DNA from: Gammaproteobacteria bacterium
GTDB taxonomy: Bacteria > Pseudomonadota > Gammaproteobacteria > Steroidobacterales > Steroidobacteraceae
Assembly: GCA_030831085.1 (NCBI GenBank)
Contig: JAURLT010000109.1
Location: 1 to 43,823 of the forward strand
Reading direction: 5' to 3'
DNA: 43,823 nucleotides
The notes under the pieces were generated by a model. The model was not told the DNA's origin and did no database searches. It saw nothing but the letters and a program-made list of their open reading frames with translations. Of the stretch, positions 1-10,629 are shown one piece after another (position 1 is the stretch's first letter; each line of letters begins with the position of its first letter). The translations under genes were made by a program, and so were the position numbers.

Positions 1-106
1 CCCCAACGAGCCGTTAGCTTTGCCGGTTCCCAGTGACCCGCTGGCCTTGCCGGTCCCCAACGAGCCGTTAGCTTTGCCGGTGCCTAGTGACCCGCTGGCC
101 TTGCGA
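1..106. repeat. 54-bp tandem repeat, about two copies, in the 3' part of the exported repeat protein
   Basis: Positions 1-54 and 55-106 are nearly identical, with only a few mismatches (for example at 28 against 82, and near the end of the second copy). Each unit encodes two nine-residue glycine-rich repeats, one with Ser and one with Asn at the variable position. The array begins at or before the left edge, so its true copy number cannot be seen. The near-identity at DNA level suggests recent expansion. Confidence 0.85.
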
Positions 107-852
107 CCAATTGAGCCACTGAAACTCAAAAGAGCGGCATTTTCGTCACCTATCAGACCAATTGAGACATCCACTTCCGATTCGCTGGAAGGGGAAAGAA
201 ACCCATCAATCAAGGCTTCAAAACGATCCCGACAACCGCTGCGCTGCCCAGAGTACAATAGACATTCGTCAGATTCTGATAGCAAGAAGTCGGCCAATAG
301 CGGCCCACCCGGCAATGGTTGCGTGCCAATCACGCCAAAAACACAACGTTCGCCCACACAAGATTCAGTAGATTCAGCTGAACTAATGAGCGCATTAACA
401 TCAATTACTGTGTTTTGTATTGATACAAAACCCGTCTCATCAAGACCAGCATGTCCCACAAACAGCTCGGCAACATAACTTGCTCCAGGCACGTACTGTT
501 GCGTGAGCAATTGCAATTCATATGGCTCAGCAGGCATTCCGCTACTAGGAATCACGCTGCTAACCAAGACATAGTCGCCGATCATCGGATAATCGGGGGA
601 CAACCCGCTTATCCTGAACTCGTTTCCGAGTACCGTTACCGTTTGCATCGTTCGATCGGCTATTGGTCCGACGGCGACTAAAGGCAATCTATTTGCCTTA
701 CCAGAGCCATCCGTGTACTGCTCACCAGACGCGGCAACACTCCAGATGATGAAGGGTGCGAAAACGCCTCGCACCAGTAACGAACGCAAAAGACTAGAAA
801 AAAATACCGACAACGTAGGGCTATCGCCTGCCCTGTCTTTACTTCCCTTCAT
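1..852 (-). CDS. Exported protein with OB-fold/DUF5666-like segments and a glycine-rich nonapeptide repeat (3' part missing)
   Basis: The reading frame is open from an ATG at 852 to the left edge (284 codons, no stop), so the C-terminus is missing. A ribosome site AGGGG lies about 7 bases before the ATG. A basic start and a hydrophobic stretch at residues 15-42 suggest a signal peptide or anchor. Residues 60-110 contain TVTVLGNEF and then GDYVLVSS, which resemble DUF5666-type beta-barrel segments. A second such segment follows (YVPGASYVAELFVGH, then IDVNALISS), and later GTQPLPGG. From about residue 250 the chain becomes a repeat of nine residues, GTGKA(S/N)GSL, encoded by 54-bp DNA units. 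The gene starts 31 bp after the DUF6502 gene on the same strand and is probably co-transcribed with it. Function is unknown; a surface or periplasmic structural role is inference. The opposite-strand frame at 20-478 is a shadow. Confidence 0.72.
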   Translation of the reverse strand, partial: MKGSKDRAGDSPTLSVFFSSLLRSLLVRGVFAPFIIWSVAASGEQYTDGSGKANRLPLVAVGPIADRTMQTVTVLGNEFRISGLSPDYPMIGDYVLVSSVIPSSGMPAEPYELQLLTQQYVPGASYVAELFVGHAGLDETGFVSIQNTVIDVNALISSAESTESCVGERCVFGVIGTQPLPGGPLLADFLLSESDECLLYSGQRSGCRDRFEALIDGFLSPSSESEVDVSIGLIGDENAALLSFSGSIGRKASGSLGTGKANGSLGTGKASGSLGTGKANGSLG

Positions 853-883
853 TATTTATCCCCTGACTGAATCAAATCATCGT

Positions 884-1774
884 CTACGAGACCTTTGGAA
901 TGTCCTCTCGCAAATTATCGGGCGTTAGAGAATAGAGATAGGAGTCATCGGATGCCTCCTTATAAACATAGAAACCAACTCCAACAGATAATTTTTCATC
1001 GCTACTTTGTGCAGCTTTATTAAAATCAACGAACTTTGTATCGAGGTCATCAATCAATCCAGCCAAACGTTCGTTCACCAAATCGCGGAACTTGGCCCAG
1101 TCAGTTGGATCAAGACCAAAATCTGGAAAAACCCACCTTTCGAACCGCTTCTCTTCCCCCCCGTGGTTACCTAGATTGTGATCGACTGTTTCTACGTAGC
1201 GACGTACTCCTCGACTGAAAACCTCAATTAACTCCGGCGCCATTTTTTCCGGAATATAGGTCCTCATTAGGACCTTCAATAACTTGGAATCGGCCAACCG
1301 CTCCATTGCACCCACACGCAGTAATTCATCCGACATCACGTCCGCGTGCGTGTGTGGCGCATACCGAGCTACCAAATCAGCAAAACCTGGTTGCCCGTTG
1401 GCGTTCCGGATATCTGCCAATTCCCTTGGGAACCCGTACGGACCAGTGAAATCTGGATCTGTATGCCAGCCTTGGAGAAGATGTGCGATCGCTGCAGCGT
1501 TACTCGCCAAAGCCTTGCTGAGCATGTCCTCTTCAGAAAAGACCTGAGCGAGCTCTCGTCGAGTCAGTCCAGTCACTATTGCAAGCTTCGCCAGCGATAC
1601 GTGCTGGCCTTTCTTGGTAAGCTCATCCAACGCCGTGCGAGCGAACAACGTTTTTAGAATTCCCGAAAAGTCACGGTACGGTACGGAATTTCGGACAAGA
1701 ATTCTGATCAACGGGACCATTAGGTGCCGAAAACCAGCCAACAATCTGAGATTGGACAGTGACGTACCTGACAT
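884..1774 (-). CDS. DUF6502 family protein (copy 1), putative HTH regulator
   Basis: This 296-residue soluble protein matches the pattern of DUF6502 proteins as I remember them. It has an N-terminal helical part (LRLLAGFRHLMVPLIRILVR), then a helix-turn-helix-like segment at about residues 58-80 (VSLAKLAIVTGLTRREL). A middle region follows with LLQGWHTDPDFTGPYGFPREL, then the ELLRVGAMERL segment, and last a C-terminal helical part with RFERWVFPDFGLD. The start at 1774 is chosen because AGGGGAAGG lies just upstream; an upstream in-frame TTG at 1822 sits inside the predicted promoter. It is followed 31 bp later by the exported repeat protein on the same strand. DNA binding is inferred from the HTH-like segment; the biological role of the family is not known to me. 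Confidence 0.75.
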   Translation of the reverse strand: MSGTSLSNLRLLAGFRHLMVPLIRILVRNSVPYRDFSGILKTLFARTALDELTKKGQHVSLAKLAIVTGLTRRELAQVFSEEDMLSKALASNAAAIAHLLQGWHTDPDFTGPYGFPRELADIRNANGQPGFADLVARYAPHTHADVMSDELLRVGAMERLADSKLLKVLMRTYIPEKMAPELIEVFSRGVRRYVETVDHNLGNHGGEEKRFERWVFPDFGLDPTDWAKFRDLVNERLAGLIDDLDTKFVDFNKAAQSSDEKLSVGVGFYVYKEASDDSYLYSLTPDNLREDIPKVS

Positions 1775-1794
1775 AACCTTCCCCTTACTCCGCA

Positions 1795-1822
1795 ATACTA
1801 CGGTCAAAGCCTGAAATAGCAA
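1795..1822 (-). promoter_or_regulatory. Candidate sigma70 promoter for DUF6502 copy 1
   Basis: On the minus strand TTGCTA (1822-1817), a 16-bp spacer, then TAGTAT (1800-1795). It lies about 20 bp upstream of the ribosome site and ATG at 1774. No experimental support. Confidence 0.4.
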
Positions 1823-1864
1823 GGGGTTAGGTTAGTTAGCTACATTAAATATTGATCTGCGAAC

Positions 1865-1878
1865 GGATTTATAAATCC
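1865..1878. promoter_or_regulatory. Perfect 14-bp palindrome, possible operator
   Basis: GGATTTATAAATCC reads the same on both strands. It lies in the AT-rich gap between the two minus-strand DUF6502 genes, about 43 bp upstream of the candidate -35 element. Operator function for the DUF6502 proteins is inference. Confidence 0.35.
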
Positions 1879-1962
1879 ATAAAACATTGAAAAACATGCA
1901 TCTGTAACAATAAACTATTTTCTTTGTTAATAACTCTCCCTAACTTTATGTTTTTTATGATT

Positions 1963-2709
1963 TTATTTCTGATGAATTGTATAAACCCCTACACCCAACT
2001 CAATGTAACGGCCTGTTTGGCTGGATTCATTTCGACGACGTTCCAACCATTCATCTAGCGAGTCAACCAGAAGTTGCCCTCTTTCTTGCACCATGCGCTC
2101 AAAAATTGGGGCCATCTCTTCTGGTACCTGGACGGTGCACGAGCGCTCAAATCGCCTAGGGTTACTAGTAGCAACATTGCATTGAACAGTATTTATGAAC
2201 CCAATCAGTTGCCTTATCGCGGTGTCAACAGCGACAGGCCGACCTGCCCCGATGTCACTGGCAAGAAAGGTTGGTATCCGCGGCCTCATTTTTCCGCCTG
2301 GTCCAACGAATACTGCATTGAACTCAATTAGACGAGTCCGGAGTTCCTCTGCTGACGATTTGGTACCAACTTCTTTACACAAAGCACGAAAAGAAGGAGC
2401 GTCTCCTTCGAAGTCCAGAGGAATCGGCTCCGCGTCGCGATCTAAATACGCCTCTTTCCGACGCCAGGCACAAAGAAGTTCCATACAGTCTCTCTGTGCA
2501 AATCCCAATACTTCCGCTCGAGAGGTACCAATCTTGCTTTCTGCAGCAAGTTTAAGCTGCTCGTTAAACATCTTAGTCAAAACTTCAGGTTCAAAATCAG
2601 CAAGACACAAAACCTTTGCCAGATCAGAAAACAAAATCTGAAATAGTGCTTCTGGTGCGCTCTCCGATACAGTGGAGGCGCGCAATGAATTTCTGTGCGA
2701 TGTGACCAT
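1963..2709 (-). CDS. Divergent DUF6502-like protein (copy 2)
   Basis: A 248-residue protein with an ATG at 2709 and GAGG 8 bases upstream. The middle and C-terminal landmarks match copies 1 and 3: CAWRRKEAYLDRDAEPIPLDF, then APSFRALCKEVG, a truncated leucine-rich segment, RRFERSCTVQVPEEMAPIFE, and the end ELGVGVYTI, which parallels copy 1's SVGVGFYVY. The N-terminal HTH region is poorly conserved: the site expected to read like VTGLTRREL is GFAQRDCMELL. It may therefore be a paralog with altered or lost DNA binding. It is transcribed toward copy 1, with a 188-bp gap, and is divergent from copy 3. Assignment to the family rests on motif comparison by eye, so the family call is moderate. Confidence 0.6.
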   Translation of the reverse strand: MVTSHRNSLRASTVSESAPEALFQILFSDLAKVLCLADFEPEVLTKMFNEQLKLAAESKIGTSRAEVLGFAQRDCMELLCAWRRKEAYLDRDAEPIPLDFEGDAPSFRALCKEVGTKSSAEELRTRLIEFNAVFVGPGGKMRPRIPTFLASDIGAGRPVAVDTAIRQLIGFINTVQCNVATSNPRRFERSCTVQVPEEMAPIFERMVQERGQLLVDSLDEWLERRRNESSQTGRYIELGVGVYTIHQK

Positions 2710-2751
2710 AAAGAAACCTCGCTTGCTATTTTTTTAAAAAGATACCGCAGA

Positions 2752-2790
2752 TATACTCATCACACACCCAAATTTTTGCACTGTGTGTGC
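2752..2790 (+). promoter_or_regulatory. Divergent promoter region with TATACT box and CACACAC/GTGTGTG inverted repeat
   Basis: A TATACT box at 2752-2757 fits a -10 element for the rightward DUF6502 gene, though no good -35 is visible. CACACAC at about 2761-2767 is mirrored by GTGTGTG at about 2783-2789, an inverted repeat that could be a hairpin or operator between the two divergent DUF6502 genes. The regulatory role is inferred from position only. Confidence 0.35.
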
Positions 2791-2829
2791 ATTTTTTGCT
2801 GGCTGCTTTTCAAGTTTTGGATCGGCCCA

Positions 2830-3651
2830 TTGTCTCGATCACCAATTAGTTATAGTGAAATACTAGGTGCCCTTGCGGCCCTGATGCTCAGAGAGGGCAT
2901 CACCGCAGCCGAATTCGGACGTCTGGCTGATATGGCCTTCGTAAGGGCGGCGCGTGACAAGCTGAAAACGGAAGGCATCGATGCCAGCTATTCGAGAATA
3001 GCGGCGATCACTGGAATACATCGTCACGCAGTCAGTACGATCCTTAATGAGCTCAACTCCCAGGACGGTTCAGAGAGCGTCTCGAAGCGACATCAGCGCC
3101 ATCGGCTGGACCGTGTTCTGAGCGGATGGTTCGAAAATCCCTTGTATACAGACACGGCAGGCAACCCGATCGATATTCCACTGGACGGACCAGCACCGTC
3201 GTTCGCGGAACTTGTCCGCTCGAATAGCGGTGATATCTACTACGGAATTGTTCTTGACGAATTACAAAGAGTTGGGGCGATCGAGGTCACTGATTCCGGT
3301 ACTTTGAAAGCAGTTTCCCGGCGGTTCGTGGCAGGGGGCGCTGATGAAGACGCCTTGAGCCATGCGGATGAGGTAGCCGGTGACGTGCTGAGAACCCTGA
3401 TTCACAACTTGTTTGCAGACCGCGATTCAAGGCTCTTCGAAGACGAGGCGACAACGACTCTGCTGACACCAGAAGCGTTGCCAAAGCTTCGAAAATGGAT
3501 CAACAGCCGGGCAACTGCGATGTTGGATGACCTGCAAGGATGGTTGGCTGCCAACGAAGTGACCGACACTAAGGATGAGAAGCCGTCGTCCGTGAGGGCG
3601 GGCCTGCGGATCGTTATGGTCAGGGACGACAAACCTGACCGGAGTGGCTGA
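2830..3651 (+). CDS. DUF6502 family protein (copy 3), putative HTH regulator
   Basis: About 273 residues if translation starts at TTG 2830. The open frame extends to 2695, but that part overlaps the divergent gene and encodes an unlikely Cys/Trp-rich stretch. GTG 2785 and ATG 2884 are alternatives, and none has a strong ribosome site. The protein has the N-terminal helix LGALAALMLREGITAAEF, an HTH-like segment at residues 51-73 (YSRIAAITGIHRHAVSTIL), then VLSGWFENPLYTDTAGNPIDI, APSFAELVRS, ELQRVGAIEV and a C-terminal helical part, in the same order as copy 1. It ends 3 bp before the convergent ligA stop with no visible terminator between them. Base composition is closer to the chromosome average than the left end of the island. 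Confidence 0.72.
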   Translation: MSRSPISYSEILGALAALMLREGITAAEFGRLADMAFVRAARDKLKTEGIDASYSRIAAITGIHRHAVSTILNELNSQDGSESVSKRHQRHRLDRVLSGWFENPLYTDTAGNPIDIPLDGPAPSFAELVRSNSGDIYYGIVLDELQRVGAIEVTDSGTLKAVSRRFVAGGADEDALSHADEVAGDVLRTLIHNLFADRDSRLFEDEATTTLLTPEALPKLRKWINSRATAMLDDLQGWLAANEVTDTKDEKPSSVRAGLRIVMVRDDKPDRSG

Positions 3652-3654
3652 TGG

Positions 3655-6481
<2,827 letters not shown>

Positions 6482-6499
6482 CGGTAGCTTCCTGTAGGG

Positions 6500-9400
6500 T
6501 CAGCTCGCCGCCATTCTTACCGCCTCATCGACGTCGACAGCCACGAGTCGAGAGACACCAGGTTCGTTCATGGTGACACCAATCAACTGTTGGGCGAGTT
6601 CCATGGTGGACTTGTTGTGGGTAATGAAGAGGAACTGAACGTGCTGCGACATATCGCGCACGATTTCGCAGAAGCGCCCGACATTGCGATCATCAAGCGG
6701 CGCATCGACCTCGTCCAGCAGGCAAAACGGCGCCGGATTCAATTCGAATATCGAAAACACCAGAGCCACGGCGGTCAAGGCCTTTTCTCCGCCGGATAAC
6801 TGGCTAATAGTGACGTTCCGCTTGCCCGGCGGCCTTGCCATGATGGCAACCCCGGAAGACAGGCTGTCATCCCCTATCAATTCCAGATAGGCGCTGCCGC
6901 CATCAAAGAGTCTCGGAAACTTTTCCTGCAAGCCCGCATTGACGCGATCAAAAGTGTCCTTGAAGCGGGCGCGAGTCTCGCGGTCAATCTTGCGAATGGC
7001 TTCCTCGAGGGTCGCGAGAGCCTCATTGAGGTCGGCAAACTGCTTGTCCAGATATTCCTTGCGCTCGGTCTGCTCTTTAAGTTCATCTATGGATGCCAGA
7101 TTCACCGCGCCCAGCCGCTCAATCTTCGAGCCTACCTCGGCCAGTTGCTCCTCCCATGCCGCCACCGAGGCCTCATTCGGTAGTCCGGCCCGTACCTCTT
7201 CGAAGACCAGACGGGTTTTCTCAAACTGTTCGGCTACTCCCTCGCGGCGCACCTTCAGCCCTTCGTTGGCGAAGCGTTCGGCTTCAAGCCCCGCTCGCGC
7301 CTCCTCCAAACGACCCTCGACGGTGACTCGTTCGCGGTTCGCGATTTCAAGTCGATGCTCCACATCGCTGGCCTCCTGCCGAGCCTGGGTCTGCCGTGCT
7401 TCCAGCCCGAGTTTATCCTCCAGCAGCCCAGCCAACTCGCGTTCCATCGCCGCGATCGGCTCTGCAGCGGCGTCAATCTTCAGGCGCAGATGGTCCCGCC
7501 TTTCCTGGTGTCCCTGGGCCTGGGCCCGGCTACGCTCGATTCCCACCTTGAGAGCACCCAACTGGGAGCGTACTGACTCGAAACGAATGGCTGCTTGCTG
7601 TGCTTCATTGACCCGCTGTTGGGCCACTTGCCGTGCGGAATTGACGGCGTCCTCGCGGGCACGGCGTTCGTCTTCCAGAGCACGCTTACCATCGTCAAGC
7701 TGACTCATCCGGAGCAGGCCTTGTTCCAGCTCGCCTCGACCCTCACGGATCTGCTCCTCGTCGTCCTTGATGCTAAATACCGTTTCTGCCAACTGGCCGC
7801 GTACCGCCTGCAATCTGTCCGTGGATTGCTGCAGGCGCGCGCGGGTCATCTCCACCTGTGACCGCGCCTGCACCCAGTCGCGATGGGCCTGGTTGACCTC
7901 CGACTGCGCTTCATCACGTTCCTGCTCGGCGGCCAACCTGGCCTCACGAGCCTGCCGCAGTTCTGTGGTCAGCGACTCGACGTGGTCGGTGCGCTCCTGA
8001 GCCTTGCTGCGCAATTCCTTGAGCGCGTGCTCCCTTTCAATGACACCGGCGTGGACGTCGTTATCGCGCCTGACTCTCAGCCAGTTTGGGCCAATCCAGA
8101 TGCCTTCCGGGGTGATGACTGACTCACCCGCGCCAAGGCTGTCGCTGATCGACAAGGCATCGCTGAGGGTAGAGGCCGTCCGGATCCCTTCCAGCAAACC
8201 GGCCGCCCATTCCGGCGACCTCAGCCGTGAAGCAAGCGACTGTGCAGCCGGCACGGCCCCGCCTTGGGAGGAGTGGGACTGGGTGACCACGGACAGTGCT
8301 CCACCGGACAGGTCACCAAGCCAATCTACGATCGATCCGAGGCCACCGACCACGACTGCCTCGAGGGAGTCGCCGAGGACGGTCTCAACCGCGCGCTCCC
8401 AGCCGCGCTCTACCTCCAGCAGCCGTGCCAGCCTCGGCGCATCGGCAAGGCCCTTGCTTTCAAGCCAGCTGGAGACCTGCTGATCACCCTGACCCAAGGC
8501 GGCCTTCTGCATGGCCTCAAGCGACACCATGGCGGCAGTTGCCTGCTGCAACTCGCTCTTGGCTTGATCGAGTGCGAGGGCACTGCGCTCCTCTGCAGCA
8601 CGGACCGATTCCAATTCGGCCGTGGCCGCTTCCAGCCGCGTCCGGGCCTCCTGGTCGCGCACGGCGTCCGAATCGAGCGCTGCCTCAAGATCCTTCAGGT
8701 AAGCAGGATCGACCGATGACTCCAACAACTGGATCTCGTTGTCATGACGATCCTGCTGGGCGAGCAAACGGGCCAGTGCAGACTCCAACTGCTCAAGCCT
8801 GGTTCGGGTGACCATGGTCTTGCGACCAGCCTCCGAAACCTCCAGGCTGAAGGCCTCCCATCGCTCGCGCCACGAGGTGAGCCTGGACTCCGCCTCCACG
8901 AATGCCGCGTGGGCCTCGGCCTCCGCCTCCCGGGCAACGGCCAACACCGGCTCACTTTCCGCCACCATGGACTGCAACTGCGTCTCTTGATCGAGATCCC
9001 GTCGCAACAACTCTGTGCAATCCTTCAGCGACTTTTCGGTAGTTGTCAGGTCGGCGGCCTGCTGCTCGCGCGTGTCTTTGGCGAATGACAGGGCTTGTTC
9101 GACACGCCTGGCCTCCGCGCCCGCCTGCACCAACAGGGTCTGAATCTCGGCCAACTGGTCGGCCTTTGCCTGGTGCTCGGCACGGACTTGCTCGAGCCTT
9201 GCCTCTGCGGCTCGCAAGTCGGCGGTCACCGCTTCCAGCGCGTTCTGCCTGGCCGCCAACTGATGCTTGCCCACCTCCATGGCGGCATCGATCTCGATTA
9301 ACCGCAGGGCGAGAAGTTCTGCCTGCAGCCGGCGCTCCTGATCCTTGTACTCGCGATAGCGCCTTGCCACGCCCGCCTGGCGGGTCAGGTGCCTGATCTG

Positions 9401-10009
9401 CTTTTCGACCTCCTCCCGCAGGTCGTTCAAGCGATCGAGGTTCTCGCGGGTGTGGGAAATCCTGTTTTCAGTCTCGCGTCGACGCTCCTTGTACTTGGAG
9501 ATCCCGGCGGCTTCTTCGAGGAACGCGCGCAGGTCGTCGGGCTTGGCCTCGATCACACGCGAGATCATGCCCTGTTCGATGATGGCGTAGCTACGAGAGC
9601 CCAGACCCGTGCCGAGAAACAGCTGCGTAATGTCCTTACGGCGGCACTTGCCCCCATTAATGAAGTACGTGGAGGTGCCATCACGGCTTACCTGCCGCTT
9701 GAGAGACACCTCCTCGAAACCGGAGTAGGCACCGCTGAGCGTGCCGTCGGAGTTATCGAACACGAGTTCGACCGAAGCTGTCGAGACCGGCTGCCTGCTG
9801 CCGGCCCCATTGAAAATAACGTCCGCCATCGAGTCGCCACGCAGGTGTTTGGCGCTGATTTCGCCCATCACCCAGCGGACGGCGTCGATGATGTTGGACT
9901 TACCGCAACCGTTAGGCCCGACGACCCCGGTCAGGTTGCTGGGAAAGTGAACGGAGGTGGGGTCGACGAAGGACTTGAAGCCCGCAATCTTGATCCTGGA
10001 GAGACGCAT
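6500..10009 (-). CDS. smc: Chromosome segregation ATPase SMC
   Basis: A 1169-residue SMC protein, the normal length. Residues 1-39 carry the conserved start MRLSRIKIAGFKSFVDPT and the Walker A motif GPNGCGKSN (31-39). Two long coiled-coil arms (about 170-500 and 660-990) flank a hinge domain around 510-650 that contains VSSWLESKGL and VETVLGDSLEAVVV. The C-terminal head has the ABC signature LSGGEKALTA starting at 1071 and Walker B FCLLDEVDAPLDD with D1099/E1100. SMC condenses and organises the chromosome, normally with ScpA and ScpB, which are not in this window. Being an SMC rather than MukB, it argues against an enterobacterial host. It is the first gene of the smc-zipA-ligA operon and divergent from queF. 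Confidence 0.97.
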   Translation of the reverse strand: MRLSRIKIAGFKSFVDPTSVHFPSNLTGVVGPNGCGKSNIIDAVRWVMGEISAKHLRGDSMADVIFNGAGSRQPVSTASVELVFDNSDGTLSGAYSGFEEVSLKRQVSRDGTSTYFINGGKCRRKDITQLFLGTGLGSRSYAIIEQGMISRVIEAKPDDLRAFLEEAAGISKYKERRRETENRISHTRENLDRLNDLREEVEKQIRHLTRQAGVARRYREYKDQERRLQAELLALRLIEIDAAMEVGKHQLAARQNALEAVTADLRAAEARLEQVRAEHQAKADQLAEIQTLLVQAGAEARRVEQALSFAKDTREQQAADLTTTEKSLKDCTELLRRDLDQETQLQSMVAESEPVLAVAREAEAEAHAAFVEAESRLTSWRERWEAFSLEVSEAGRKTMVTRTRLEQLESALARLLAQQDRHDNEIQLLESSVDPAYLKDLEAALDSDAVRDQEARTRLEAATAELESVRAAEERSALALDQAKSELQQATAAMVSLEAMQKAALGQGDQQVSSWLESKGLADAPRLARLLEVERGWERAVETVLGDSLEAVVVGGLGSIVDWLGDLSGGALSVVTQSHSSQGGAVPAAQSLASRLRSPEWAAGLLEGIRTASTLSDALSISDSLGAGESVITPEGIWIGPNWLRVRRDNDVHAGVIEREHALKELRSKAQERTDHVESLTTELRQAREARLAAEQERDEAQSEVNQAHRDWVQARSQVEMTRARLQQSTDRLQAVRGQLAETVFSIKDDEEQIREGRGELEQGLLRMSQLDDGKRALEDERRAREDAVNSARQVAQQRVNEAQQAAIRFESVRSQLGALKVGIERSRAQAQGHQERRDHLRLKIDAAAEPIAAMERELAGLLEDKLGLEARQTQARQEASDVEHRLEIANRERVTVEGRLEEARAGLEAERFANEGLKVRREGVAEQFEKTRLVFEEVRAGLPNEASVAAWEEQLAEVGSKIERLGAVNLASIDELKEQTERKEYLDKQFADLNEALATLEEAIRKIDRETRARFKDTFDRVNAGLQEKFPRLFDGGSAYLELIGDDSLSSGVAIMARPPGKRNVTISQLSGGEKALTAVALVFSIFELNPAPFCLLDEVDAPLDDRNVGRFCEIVRDMSQHVQFLFITHNKSTMELAQQLIGVTMNEPGVSRLVAVDVDEAVRMAAS

Positions 10010-10115
10010 CTAGGCCCTGATGAAGCTGATTGTTTTGTGGTGCCCGCATAGCCGGGGCTGACCGGCTAGTGTAAATTACGGGAAGCAATTTGACGATGTT
10101 TCCGGAGCTTCCAGC

Positions 10116-10532
10116 TTGACTTCCTCAGAACCCCTTGGCGCAGTGCAGAATCGACCCTCGGCCGTGTTGGAGACCTTTCCCAACCCTGCCCCGGGCCGCG
10201 ATTACACCATCCGCATGGATGTCCCGGAATTCACTTGTATCTGTCCAAAAACCAGCCAACCCGACTTTGCTCACCTGACCCTCGAATATGTACCGGACCA
10301 ACTGTGCCTTGAGTTGAAGTCCCTCAAGCTGTATTTCTGGAGCTTCCGGGACAGGGGGGCCTTCCACGAGGCGGTCACCAACGAGATTCTGGACCACCTT
10401 GCCGGCGCGGCCCGACCCAGGTTCATGCGCCTTACGGGGAAGTTCAACGTCCGAGGTGGCATCTACACCACGGTTGTGGCGGAAAGCCGGCTCGAGGGCT
10501 GGGCTGCAAAGATCCCCGTCAGCCTGCCCTGA
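10116..10532 (+). CDS. queF: NADPH-dependent 7-cyano-7-deazaguanine reductase QueF (short type)
   Basis: QueF reduces preQ0 to preQ1 in queuosine synthesis. At 138 residues this is the short, YkvM-type form. The thioimide-forming cysteine is C43 in [13 protein letters not shown], with the partner Asp at 50. The family motif appears as [15 protein letters not shown], followed by [13 protein letters not shown] at 10116 is the likely start, with GGAG 8 bases upstream. The first ATG in frame would remove the conserved LETFPNP region; GTG 10140 is a second option. The gene is divergent from smc. gluQ, which modifies the queuosine-type tRNA, lies two genes downstream, though separated by dksA with its own promoter. 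Confidence 0.93.
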   Translation: MTSSEPLGAVQNRPSAVLETFPNPAPGRDYTIRMDVPEFTCICPKTSQPDFAHLTLEYVPDQLCLELKSLKLYFWSFRDRGAFHEAVTNEILDHLAGAARPRFMRLTGKFNVRGGIYTTVVAESRLEGWAAKIPVSLP

Positions 10533-10572
10533 AGCCCGCATTGGGCGGATGCCCGCACGGCTGATTTCCCTG

Positions 10573-10601
10573 CTGGACGAGGTGGGTTAGATCGCTATAA
10601 T
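10573..10601 (+). promoter_or_regulatory. Promoter for dksA with a consensus TATAAT
   Basis: A perfect TATAAT at 10596-10601 lies 28 bp upstream of the dksA ATG. A weak -35, CTGGAC at 10573-10578, sits 17 bp away. It overlaps nothing coding and follows the queF stop by about 40 bp. Confidence 0.55.
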
Positions 10602-10629
10602 CCGCCGTTCACCGTTCAGGACAGCGCCA

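Noticed and set aside
1-106. CRISPR-like direct repeats at the left edge
   Set aside because: The units are contiguous, without unique spacers, and lie in frame in a protein-coding region.
20-478. 152-residue plus-strand frame at the left edge
   Set aside because: It is the antisense shadow of the exported repeat protein; the minus frame has a ribosome site, a signal-like start and DUF5666-like segments.
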